This document shows positions 33,008 through 41,163 of a stretch of 64,000 nt of DNA, one piece after another. The position numbers and the translations under genes are program-made. Numbering within the stretch: the first letter of the stretch is position 1; each line of letters opens with the position of its first letter. The notes beneath the pieces are model-generated. The model saw nothing but the letters and a program-made list of their open reading frames with translations, did not search any database and was not told where the DNA came from. This DNA is from Sphingobium algorifonticola (GTDB lineage Bacteria; Pseudomonadota; Alphaproteobacteria; Sphingomonadales; Sphingomonadaceae), in the NCBI RefSeq assembly GCF_004005485.1, contig NZ_RZUL01000002.1, forward strand, positions 62,001-126,000. The letters run 5' to 3'.

Positions 33008-35359
33008 CTAAAAGCCTATCGTGTAGCGCATCGCGCCGCCGATATCGTCGGGGAACCAGGCAAGATTGCCGCTTTGTCGTCGCCAGTAGAGGTTCGAGCT
33101 CATCCAGCCTGCGCCGACCGGGATGGCATAGACGGCTTCGCCATCGATCTGACGCCCGCGCGGTGCCAGGCCCAGTGTGACCGGGGCGCTGCGCGCCATG
33201 CCGGTCGCATAATCATATTCGGTCGGCAGGTTCAGCGTCAGGCCGCCGCTCTCCACCCGCAGCGGTTGTGACAGGCGCACCGCCAGCCGATCGGCGGCAA
33301 CGAACAGTCCGCGCCGTTCCCCGTCGACTGTCCAGCCATTGCTCGTCAGCCTCGCCCGACCCTCGGCAGCGACAGTCGCGCGTGTCCATCCTTGTCGCCA
33401 CGCCAGTCCCACGCTCCAGCGTGCGTCAGGCACATAGCGGGTCGACAGGTCAAGAAACAGGCTGCGCCCCGCCACGCCGCCGATGGCGGGGCCAAAACGC
33501 GCGCCCAGCAGCGTCGCGTCTTCGCGCAGGAAAGACAGGCCAGCGCCAAGCTGCCAATCGCCTGCCTGCCGATCGATCGCCACACCAAAGCGGGCATAGC
33601 GGGCGCGGTCCTGCTCGCGCTGCTCAGCCTGGATCGGCAAAAGGCCGTTACGGCCGTCCCACACATGCCCTTGCTCGCTCGTGGCGGTAATTGCGGTACG
33701 CAGGCCGATCATCTGCCGGACGGCCACGGCGCCGTCCGCACCATGTGCGAAACCCAGTGTCTCACGCGCGTCGCCCGAAACCAGAAAGGCGGGTTGCGCG
33801 GCCCCGGCGATGCGCCCGACCAGTCCCGCAGCACCCTGCGAAAGGCCCAAGGCAAAGAATGTGTCGCGCCCCAGCCGACTGATCACCGACCCGGAAAGCA
33901 GACGCGCCTGACGGGCATCCCTGCCCGTCAGGGTCAGTGATGTGACGCGGTCAAGCGCAGGACCACCCGGCGCAATCGTCATCGCGACCGCCATCGGTCC
34001 CGCCGTCGCGGCGATGTTGCGTTGCATCGATTGCAGCGACGGGGCCAGCGAGAGGCGTGGGCTTGCCTGCGCGAATGTCTGTCCAAGGTCCATCGCATAG
34101 GCGCGGCCATAGCTGTCGGTGATCGCAACGCGTGCCGCCGACTGGCCGGTCGCGTCCCCCATCGCGCTCGACAAGGCGGCATTGTTGTCGAGCGATACCG
34201 GCTGCGCGCTACCCGCCAGGCTGGTCGAACCGACCGGTGCAAAGGCGCGCGCGATGTTGAGCACACCGCGCCCATAAAGCGCGTCGGCACCGCTCGTGCC
34301 GGCATCGGTCGCGCTGCGTAGCAGCAGGTCGACGATCTGCGCGCCTGTCAGATTGGGAAAGGCCTGGGCCAGCAGCGCCGCCGCACCGGCAATTTGCGGC
34401 GCGGAAAAGGATGTGCCGGTGTAGCGGAACTGCTCCCCGCTGTTGTCCTGTGAAAGGACGCGGCTGCCAAGCGCGGACAGCGTTGCCTGCTCATATCCCT
34501 GCGCGCCGTTCGCGTAACTGCTTTTGATGCCATCGGCATCGACCGACCCGGCGATGATGACGAGGCCGCGGCCAAGGCCCGCATCGACGATCGATGTCGC
34601 AAAGGCGTCCGGTGCCGCCTGCGCATCGTTGCCCGCCGATACCACGATGATGACACCGGCCGCCGTCGCCCGGTCCACCGCCGCCCGCAGATTGGCGGGA
34701 ATGCCCCCGCCGCCGAGCGAGATGTTGACGACGCGCGCGCCGTTCGTCCGCGCATGGTCCAGCGCCTGGGCGATGGCGGTGGTCCCGTGCGAGCAGCCGC
34801 TCTCCGTCACGCCGTCGCCCGGTGCCGCGCAACTGTTGGGCGAATCGGTCCGCAGCGCCAGGATCGTGGCACCCCATGCGACGCCGAGTGTGCGGCGATC
34901 GTTGCGCGCCGCCGCCAGCACGGTGGCCACCGCCGTGCCATGGCCGTCCGCATCCTCGATCGTGTCGTTCCCCGCAAAATCCCGTGAGGCCGCGCTGATC
35001 CGTCCTGTAAACTCGACGTTGGCCGTGGCGATGCCGCTGTCGATGATACCGACGGTCACACCTGCGCCACTGGCACCGGCTTCATAAGCGGTCACCGCGC
35101 CATGCGCGACCGGGCCGTCGGACCGTTCATATTCGGCCGTTCGGAACATGCTCGGCGCCGGGGTGGGGGCCGGAGTCGGAGAAGGTGTCGGGGCCGGAGC
35201 CGGGGTAGGGGCTGGCGCAGGCGTGGGCGCGGCTGGGGGCGACGGCGTGGAACTGACGCCGCCCCCACCGCCACCGCATGCGGACAAGGCCGTCCCCGCC
35301 AGCAGCAGGGCCATGGCACTGCGCGCCGATCGCCCTGATTGTGTTTGTCCCTCGATCAT
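33008..35359 (-). CDS. Subtilisin-like (S8) autotransporter serine protease with lipobox
   Basis: The 783-residue protein has a signal with a lipobox (ALSAC, Cys28), a Gly/Pro-rich linker (residues 29-70, TPAPAPTP repeats), an S8 peptidase domain with Asp107 (GIIDSGI), His140 (DADGHGTAVA) and Ser317 (YTGTSFSAP), and a C-terminal part of about 270 residues that looks like an autotransporter beta-barrel ending in MRYTIGF with a terminal Phe. By family it is exported to the outer membrane and cleaves proteins at the cell surface. A lipid anchor at the N-terminus combined with a barrel is unusual but known in some surface proteases. Confidence 0.87.
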   Translation of the reverse strand: MIEGQTQSGRSARSAMALLLAGTALSACGGGGGGVSSTPSPPAAPTPAPAPTPAPAPTPSPTPAPTPAPSMFRTAEYERSDGPVAHGAVTAYEAGASGAGVTVGIIDSGIATANVEFTGRISAASRDFAGNDTIEDADGHGTAVATVLAAARNDRRTLGVAWGATILALRTDSPNSCAAPGDGVTESGCSHGTTAIAQALDHARTNGARVVNISLGGGGIPANLRAAVDRATAAGVIIVVSAGNDAQAAPDAFATSIVDAGLGRGLVIIAGSVDADGIKSSYANGAQGYEQATLSALGSRVLSQDNSGEQFRYTGTSFSAPQIAGAAALLAQAFPNLTGAQIVDLLLRSATDAGTSGADALYGRGVLNIARAFAPVGSTSLAGSAQPVSLDNNAALSSAMGDATGQSAARVAITDSYGRAYAMDLGQTFAQASPRLSLAPSLQSMQRNIAATAGPMAVAMTIAPGGPALDRVTSLTLTGRDARQARLLSGSVISRLGRDTFFALGLSQGAAGLVGRIAGAAQPAFLVSGDARETLGFAHGADGAVAVRQMIGLRTAITATSEQGHVWDGRNGLLPIQAEQREQDRARYARFGVAIDRQAGDWQLGAGLSFLREDATLLGARFGPAIGGVAGRSLFLDLSTRYVPDARWSVGLAWRQGWTRATVAAEGRARLTSNGWTVDGERRGLFVAADRLAVRLSQPLRVESGGLTLNLPTEYDYATGMARSAPVTLGLAPRGRQIDGEAVYAIPVGAGWMSSNLYWRRQSGNLAWFPDDIGGAMRYTIGF

Positions 35360-35475
35360 CGTCGCCCCCGATCGTTACGCTTATGCTATCCCACGCCGCG
35401 CATCGTGAACATCATTTTGCGACGCTGTGCCGTCGCACGCTTGCCCTTCGCGGCGCCGCCGCCTAGGCAACCTCC

Positions 35476-36141
35476 ATGCGCGCCGATCTCGCCCATATCG
35501 ATTGCTGGATTTTCGATCTGGACAATACGCTCTATCCGGCAAAGGCCGACCTGTTCGGCCTCATCGACATCAAGATGGGCGAATATATCCAGGCGTTGCT
35601 GGGGTGCGATCCGGCGGAGGCGCGGCGGGTGCAGAAGGCTTATTTCCTCGAACATGGCACCACGCTTGCCGGTCTGATGCGCGACCATGGCACCGATCCG
35701 CATGACTTCCTGGACTATGTCCATGACATATCGCTCGACCGGATTGTCGCGGACCATGCGCTGATCGACCATATCGCGGCGCTGCCGGGGCGGCGGCTGA
35801 TCTTCACCAATGGCGACGCCGCTTATGCCCGGCGCGTGCTCGACCGGCTGGGCCTTTCCGACGCGTTCGAGATGATTCACGACATCCACGCCTGCGCCTA
35901 TGTGCCAAAGCCCGATCCGGCGGGTTATGCAGCGCTCTGTACCCGTCATGACATCGATCCGGGCCGGGCGATCTTTTTCGAGGACATGGCCCGCAACCTG
36001 CGCCCGGCCAAGGCGCTGGGCATGACGACCGTCTGGGTCAACAACGGGTCCGAGGCGGGGCATGTGGATGCCCATGCCGATTTTATCGACTATGAAACCG
36101 ACGACCTGACGCCGTTTCTGGCAGCACTCTATGGGGAATGA
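35476..36141 (+). CDS. Pyrimidine 5'-nucleotidase (HAD superfamily)
   Basis: The 221-residue HAD hydrolase has motif I DLDNTLYP with Asp14 and Asp16, motif [12 protein letters not shown], and motifs [15 protein letters not shown] and FFEDMARNL. The FDLDNTLYP and MGEYI features match the pyrimidine 5'-nucleotidase/SSM1 group, which dephosphorylates nucleoside monophosphates. No GGT-type cap beyond the small helical one is seen. Its stop ends one base before the dapD ATG, so the pair is probably an operon, an arrangement common in sphingomonads. Confidence 0.9.
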   Translation: MRADLAHIDCWIFDLDNTLYPAKADLFGLIDIKMGEYIQALLGCDPAEARRVQKAYFLEHGTTLAGLMRDHGTDPHDFLDYVHDISLDRIVADHALIDHIAALPGRRLIFTNGDAAYARRVLDRLGLSDAFEMIHDIHACAYVPKPDPAGYAALCTRHDIDPGRAIFFEDMARNLRPAKALGMTTVWVNNGSEAGHVDAHADFIDYETDDLTPFLAALYGE

Positions 36142-36142
36142 A

Positions 36143-36982
36143 ATGAGCGACGCGCTGATTGCTACGATTGATGCCGCCTGGGAAGATCGGGCCACTATCG
36201 GCCTTTCGACCGCAGGCGCGGTGCGCGATGCCGTGGCGCAGGCCCTTCGCATGCTCGATTCGGGCGAAGCCCGCGTGGCCGAGCCGGTCGCAGAGGGCTG
36301 GCGCGTCAACCAGTGGCTCAAGAAGGCGGTACTGCTCTCGTTCCGCCTCAACGACAATATGCTGGTGTCCGGCGGTCCGGGTGGCGGCGTCTGGTGGGAC
36401 AAGGTGCCCGGCAAGTTCGCCGGATGGGATGAGGCCGCCTTCCGCGCCGCAGGCTTTCGGGCGGTACCAGGCGCGATCGTGCGCGCCGGTGCGCATGTCG
36501 CGAAAAATGTCGTGCTGATGCCGAGCTTCGTCAACATCGGCGCGTTTGTGGACGAAGGGACGATGGTCGATACCTGGGTGACGGTGGGGAGCTGCGCGCA
36601 GATCGGCAAGAATGTGCATCTGTCCGGGGGCGTCGGGATCGGCGGGGTGCTCGAACCGCTTCAGGCGGACCCGGTCATCATCGAAGACGACTGCTTCATC
36701 GGCGCGCGTTCGGAAGTGGTGGAAGGGGTGCGGATCGGCACCGGATCGGTCCTGTCGATGGGCGTGTTCATCACGAAAACGACCAAGATCATCGATCGCA
36801 GCACCGGCGAGATCTTCACCGGTTTTGTGCCGCCCTACAGCGTCGTCGTGCCCGGCTCGCTGCCCGGCAAGCCTCTGCCGGATGGTACACCCGGACCCAA
36901 TCTGGCCTGCGCCGTCATCGTCAAGCGGGTGGATGCCCAGACGCGCGCGAAAACCGCCATCAACGATCTGCTGCGCGACTGA
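36143..36982 (+). CDS. dapD: Tetrahydrodipicolinate N-succinyltransferase
   Basis: The 279-residue enzyme transfers succinyl from succinyl-CoA to tetrahydrodipicolinate in lysine synthesis. An N-terminal helical domain (to about residue 105) is followed by a left-handed beta helix with hexapeptide repeats ([52 protein letters not shown]) and a C-terminal domain. The choice of the succinylase route rather than acetylase follows from family resemblance. ATG 36143 is used; an upstream ATG at 36131 would overlap the nucleotidase stop and GGGGAATGA serves better as a Shine-Dalgarno sequence. Confidence 0.95.
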   Translation: MSDALIATIDAAWEDRATIGLSTAGAVRDAVAQALRMLDSGEARVAEPVAEGWRVNQWLKKAVLLSFRLNDNMLVSGGPGGGVWWDKVPGKFAGWDEAAFRAAGFRAVPGAIVRAGAHVAKNVVLMPSFVNIGAFVDEGTMVDTWVTVGSCAQIGKNVHLSGGVGIGGVLEPLQADPVIIEDDCFIGARSEVVEGVRIGTGSVLSMGVFITKTTKIIDRSTGEIFTGFVPPYSVVVPGSLPGKPLPDGTPGPNLACAVIVKRVDAQTRAKTAINDLLRD

Positions 36983-37000
36983 AGCCTGTCGCCGAGAAGT

Positions 37001-38740
37001 TCAGCCGAACACGCCGCGCGCACGCAGATAGGCTTCGGTGCGGCTGGCAAGCTGCGGGGTCAGCACGATCCTGCGCAACACGGCATCGGGTGGCGTATCC
37101 GCCGTCACACGGATAGCGCGCATCGCCGCAGCCCAGCTTGCGCGCGCGGCTGTCCGGTCGCCCGCGGCGGCGTGCGCTACTGCCATGGTCAACTCATAGC
37201 CCGGCCGACGATAGCCTTCCGCCACCGGCAGGCTGCGCGCGAACCGCAAGGCGGCCGCACCGTCGCCGCGATCCCCCATGCTGACGAGCAGTGGCATCGC
37301 CGTAATGGCGGGCAGGCCGCTGTCGAGCCGCCATGCGCGTTCCAGCGTCTCGACATAGTCCGGGTCGCCGCACTGGAAAAGGAACAGGCCGGTCTGCGCG
37401 TGGGCGTGGCTGTTGTACGGATTACGGTCAAGGGCGCGCATCGCGCTGGCTCGGCCGAGATCGCACATTTCGTTCGCATAGGCGGCAACCGCCATCGCCA
37501 TCGCGGCCTCGGCGGAATAGGGGTCGGCATCGACCGCACGGCGCGCCAGCGAAAGCGCATCGCGCCGCGCGGCGTCGGCCTGTGCCGGATCACCGATGGC
37601 ATCGCGCAGGCGCAGAATGATCTCCGCCGACAGCGCCGGGCTGAACCCCGGATCGCGCGCCAGCGTCTCGCGCAGGCAGCGCCGCACCGGCGCTGTCATC
37701 TCGCTGCGGTTGGCGGTGTAATATTCGGCATAGCGCATCATGCAGGGGAAACCGGGCGCAAAATTGCCGTCCAGTGCGCGCCGTTCGCGGGTGGCAATGA
37801 TACCGAAGGGCGACATGAGTGCGGCAAACGTCGGACCAAGGGCCTCGCGGATCGACGCACCCCGTTCCAGATCGATACGCTGCGACCATAGTTTCGTGCC
37901 TTCGGTACCGTGCCACAGGTTGAGATAGAGCAGCGGCCGATCTTTGCCCACCAGCGTACCCGTCAGGCGATAATGGCTGCGCCGTGCCGCAAGGTCGTCG
38001 GCTTTGCGATCGGGATCGTCCGTTGCCGCGCGTACGCTCAGCGCCCAGCTTCGGTGCAGCGCGTCGCCCATGATGCGATCAACGCGCCGGGCCAGTACCG
38101 GGTCGGCATCCTCGACGGGCGTTATCGCGGCAAGATCGATGACCGGCGAAGGGACCAGCTTCGCGGGCGTGGGCGCGGCGACGGAGGTGCCGCGCGCTGT
38201 CTGCTCCTGCGCTTGCCGCTGGGGCGGCCGCTGGCTGATCCAGACACCGCCGATCAGCAGCACCGCCAGCAAAGCGGCGACCGCGACCGTCAGCGGGCGG
38301 CGGAACCAGGGTGTCGGCCGATCATCGTGAACCAGCGGTGCCGGATCGGCCGGCGGCGCCAACCGGTCGACAGGCTGACTCGACCAGAATACGCGATATC
38401 CGCCGCTTGGTATATCGAGCCGGATGTCACCCGCTCCCGGCCCGTGGTTCATGTAAAAGCTGGCGATCATGCGGCGCAGCCGACCGACCTGCACCCGTGG
38501 ATAGCTGTCAGCCTGCGGATCGAAATCAGGATCGCGACCCAGACCGTCGACCGCGACGCCATAGGCTTTCAGCCCGTCACCGCGACCCGCCAGTGTCTCA
38601 GTCACCAGGAAACGCAGCAGCCTGCGCATCACGGGCGCGCGCTGGAAAGCCTCGCTGGCGGCTATGCGTTCGGCTTCGGCCTGGCACTGGTCCACGACGT
38701 GCTCATCGCGATGCCCGTCCAAACGACTCTCTTCCACCAC
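37001..38740 (-). CDS. Membrane-anchored CadC-like regulator with TPR domain
   Basis: The 579-residue protein has an N-terminal domain (about residues 25-125) of the type MRRLLRFLVTETLAGRGDGL, AYGVAVDGLGRDPDFDPQAD, RVQVGRLRRM, ending in DIPSGGYRVFW, which resembles the DNA-binding winged helix of CadC/OmpR-like membrane regulators. One transmembrane segment follows (LTVAVAALLAVLLIGGVWI, about 150-168). The rest is probably periplasmic with TPR-like helices (AVDADPYSAEAAMAMAVAAY, ALDRNPYNSHAHAQTGL). It starts with GTG at 38740 or 38737. Ligand and targets are unknown. Confidence 0.7.
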   Translation of the reverse strand: MVEESRLDGHRDEHVVDQCQAEAERIAASEAFQRAPVMRRLLRFLVTETLAGRGDGLKAYGVAVDGLGRDPDFDPQADSYPRVQVGRLRRMIASFYMNHGPGAGDIRLDIPSGGYRVFWSSQPVDRLAPPADPAPLVHDDRPTPWFRRPLTVAVAALLAVLLIGGVWISQRPPQRQAQEQTARGTSVAAPTPAKLVPSPVIDLAAITPVEDADPVLARRVDRIMGDALHRSWALSVRAATDDPDRKADDLAARRSHYRLTGTLVGKDRPLLYLNLWHGTEGTKLWSQRIDLERGASIREALGPTFAALMSPFGIIATRERRALDGNFAPGFPCMMRYAEYYTANRSEMTAPVRRCLRETLARDPGFSPALSAEIILRLRDAIGDPAQADAARRDALSLARRAVDADPYSAEAAMAMAVAAYANEMCDLGRASAMRALDRNPYNSHAHAQTGLFLFQCGDPDYVETLERAWRLDSGLPAITAMPLLVSMGDRGDGAAALRFARSLPVAEGYRRPGYELTMAVAHAAAGDRTAARASWAAAMRAIRVTADTPPDAVLRRIVLTPQLASRTEAYLRARGVFG

Positions 38741-38900
38741 CCTGCATGCCCCGCACGACTGGCCACGCCGGGTCAGGTAGTGGCCGCGCCAGAACTATAC
38801 ACGGGGAAGGGCCAGGGTGCCAGCCCTCCCAAGGCATGCCTCGCCACCACCACGTTACCGTGACACGGGTGGTTGACACTTGCGGATGCTATCGATTGCG

Positions 38901-39132
38901 AGGCACCTGCGAACCACCGGGTACGCCATGCGACATGGCGCGCCTATCCATCGCGGCGCATCCTTTCCCCTCGGTCCCTCCCCACAAGGCCGACCGGATG
39001 TGCCGATACTGGTGGCGGCTGCAAACGGCCTGCGTCCGAACCCCACACGGATCTGGCGATGGTTGTGGCCTGCCGCCCGGACCGAACATGGAGGAACCCC
39101 ACCCTCCCCATGTTCGGTCCGGGCCTATTTTT
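38901..39132 (+). ncRNA. Candidate 6S-like RNA or structured leader before the Atm1-like gene
   Basis: The 435-base gap between the GTG of the regulator and the exporter ATG has no good ORF but folds well. Ends pair as an irregular helix: AGGC 38901-38904 with GCCT 39068-39071, AACC 38912-38915 with GGTT 39061-39064, and CGCCA 38924-38928 with TGGCG 39054-39058. An inner 10-bp stem joins 38954-38963 to 38996-39005. Between them lies a large open bubble, the architecture of 6S RNA, and the span of about 170 bases fits. A terminator follows directly. TTGACA is at 38873-38878 but no -10 box at good spacing. Because the terminator is 44 bases before a start codon, a cis-regulatory leader is the alternative. 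Confidence 0.4.
39075..39132 (+). terminator. Strong intrinsic terminator upstream of the Atm1-like gene
   Basis: GCCCGGACCGAACATGG (39075-39091) and CCATGTTCGGTCCGGGC (39108-39124) make a perfect 17-bp stem, followed by CTATTTTT. It points on the plus strand into the exporter gene, so it must end a separate RNA or act as an attenuator. Confidence 0.85.
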
Positions 39133-39175
39133 CCGATGGTTGGCTTATTGGGTCCCTGCGCCTACATGCAGAGCA

Positions 39176-41017
39176 ATGCCGCCAGACAATCCCGCCACAT
39201 TTGCATCCCCGGCTGACGCGCCGCCCGCATGGGCGACGATGCGCCGCTTTTTCGCCTATCTCTGGCCGGCGGACTCTGCGGCGCTGCGGATGCGCGTGGT
39301 GTTCGCGATGCTGCTCGTGGTCGCGGCCAAGGCGACTGCTTTCGCGATGCCCTTTGCCTACAAGGCGGCGATCGATCGCATGGCGCCCGGTCTGGAACCG
39401 GCGGCGCATCTCGCCATCGCGCTCGTCGGTGTCTACGCGCTCGCCCGTTTCGTATCGGTGGTGTTCGATAATGTCCGCAATGTCGTGTTCGAGCGCGTGG
39501 GGCAGGAAGCGACCCGGCGGCTGGCCGAGCATGTGTTCGGCCATCTGCACCGGCTGTCGCTCCGCTTTCATCTCGACCGCAAGACAGGCGCCGTGACGAA
39601 AATCGTCGAGCGGGGCACCAAGAGCATCGACACTATGCTCTATTTCCTGCTGTTCAACATAGCGCCGACGGTGCTGGAGCTGGTCGCGGTCTGCATCTAT
39701 TTCCAGATCAAGTTCGGTTTCGGCATGGTGGCGGCGACGCTCGTCATGGTCGGCCTCTACATCTGGTTCACGCGCACGGTGACCGAGTGGCGCAACCAGT
39801 TGCGCCGCGACATGGTGGACCTGGACACCGGGGCAGTCGCGCACGCCGTCGACAGCCTCCTCAATTTCGAGACAGTGAAATATTTCGGTGCCGAAGCACG
39901 CGAGGCCGAGCGTTATGGCACGGCGATGCGGCGCTATGCGGCAGCGGCAGTGAAGTCGGAAAACAGCCTGGCATGGCTCAACATCGGCCAGTCGCTCATC
40001 ACCAATCTGATGATGGCCGGGGCGATGGCCTATACCGTATGGGGGTGGAGCCGGGGCACGTTCAGCACCGGTGACGTGGTACTGGTCAACGGCCTGCTGA
40101 CACAGCTTTTCCGGCCGCTCGATCTCCTCGGGATGGTCTATCGCACGATCCGGCAGGGGCTGATCGATATGGAGGCGATGTTCGCGCTGGTCGATACGCC
40201 GCAGGAAATCCGCGATCTGCCCGATGCGCCCGCGCTGCATGTCGCGCAAGGCGAAGTGCGGTTCGAGGCTGTGCGGTTCGGCTATGATCCGGCGCGCGAA
40301 ATTCTCCATGGCCTCAGCTTCACGATCCCGGCTGGCAAGACGCTGGCGATCGTCGGTCCCTCCGGCGCGGGCAAATCCACGATCGCGCGGCTGCTGTTCC
40401 GCTTTTACGACATTCAGTCGGGGCGCATCCTGATCGACGGACAGGATATCGCGCGAGTGCAGCAGGACAGCCTGCGGGCCGCGATCGGCATCGTGCCGCA
40501 GGACATGGTGCTGTTCAACGACACCGTCGGCTACAACATCGGCTATGGCCGGGCCGGGGCGAGCGAGGCGGAAATCGAGGCGGCAGCGCGCGGCGCATCG
40601 ATCCATGATTTCATCCTGTCCCTGCCTGACGGCTATGCGACGCGTGTGGGCGAGCGCGGCCTCAAGCTTTCCGGCGGCGAGAAGCAGCGAGTGGCCATTG
40701 CCCGCACACTGGTCAAGAACCCGCCGATCCTGGTCCTCGACGAGGCCACCAGCGCGCTCGACAGCCGGACGGAAGAGGCGATCCAGGGCGTGCTGGGGGA
40801 AATCGCGCGGCGGCGCACGACGATCATCGTGGCGCATCGCCTCTCTACCGTTGTGGACGCGGACGAGATACTGATGCTGGATGCCGGTCAGATCGCCGAA
40901 CGTGGCACCCATCAGCAGCTGTTGCGGGCAGGCGGCCTCTATGCAGCGATGTGGGCGCGACAGGCACAGGAGCGTGCATCGGGGGATGCCGCGGTGGGGG
41001 AAGCTGTGGAGGCGTAA
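39176..41017 (+). CDS. Atm1-type ABC exporter (permease-ATPase fusion)
   Basis: The 613-residue half-transporter has six transmembrane segments (about residues 35-320) and one nucleotide-binding domain: Walker A GPSGAGKST at about 395-403, signature LSGGEKQR near 500 and Walker B ILVLDEATSALD. The segments GTKSIDTMLYFLLFNIAPTVLEL, HAVDSLLNFETVKYFGAEA and NIGQSLITNLMMAGAMAYTVWG are the Atm1/ABCB7 family marks. Family members export glutathione conjugates or glutathione-based sulfur and metal species. It would act as a homodimer. ATG 39176 is the family start; longer frames would run into the RNA and terminator. Confidence 0.92.
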   Translation: MPPDNPATFASPADAPPAWATMRRFFAYLWPADSAALRMRVVFAMLLVVAAKATAFAMPFAYKAAIDRMAPGLEPAAHLAIALVGVYALARFVSVVFDNVRNVVFERVGQEATRRLAEHVFGHLHRLSLRFHLDRKTGAVTKIVERGTKSIDTMLYFLLFNIAPTVLELVAVCIYFQIKFGFGMVAATLVMVGLYIWFTRTVTEWRNQLRRDMVDLDTGAVAHAVDSLLNFETVKYFGAEAREAERYGTAMRRYAAAAVKSENSLAWLNIGQSLITNLMMAGAMAYTVWGWSRGTFSTGDVVLVNGLLTQLFRPLDLLGMVYRTIRQGLIDMEAMFALVDTPQEIRDLPDAPALHVAQGEVRFEAVRFGYDPAREILHGLSFTIPAGKTLAIVGPSGAGKSTIARLLFRFYDIQSGRILIDGQDIARVQQDSLRAAIGIVPQDMVLFNDTVGYNIGYGRAGASEAEIEAAARGASIHDFILSLPDGYATRVGERGLKLSGGEKQRVAIARTLVKNPPILVLDEATSALDSRTEEAIQGVLGEIARRRTTIIVAHRLSTVVDADEILMLDAGQIAERGTHQQLLRAGGLYAAMWARQAQERASGDAAVGEAVEA

Positions 41018-41029
41018 CATCTTCAGATG

Positions 41030-41108
41030 CGCTGCGTCCCCAGCGCAGTCGAGGGAAAGGCCGCGCAGAGCGTGACCCGCTGTCTCGACTTCGCTTAACA
41101 CGAACGGC
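41030..41108. repeat. Degenerate family A repeat
   Basis: CCCCAGCGCAGTCGAGGGAA at the left and CTCGACTTCGCTTAACACGA then ACGGC at the right are decayed inverted ends. It fills the gap between the exporter and recQ. Confidence 0.5.
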
Positions 41109-41163
41109 ATTTTCTGGTCCTGGACGCTTCCCCTTGACCATCCTGGCCGCTAAGCCGCCGCCA

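Noticed and set aside
35150-35260. Repeat array in the protease gene
   Set aside because: It is the in-frame Thr-Pro-Ala-Pro linker of the protein, a coding low-complexity tract, not an independent repeat.
38901-39132. RNase P RNA, tmRNA or SRP RNA in the gap before the exporter
   Set aside because: The conserved GAGGAAAGTCC, tmRNA tag and SRP loop sequences are not present; only the general 6S architecture fits.
39125-41110. A 661-residue open frame antisense to the Atm1-like gene
   Set aside because: Opposite strand of a fully conserved ABC exporter; no recognisable domains.
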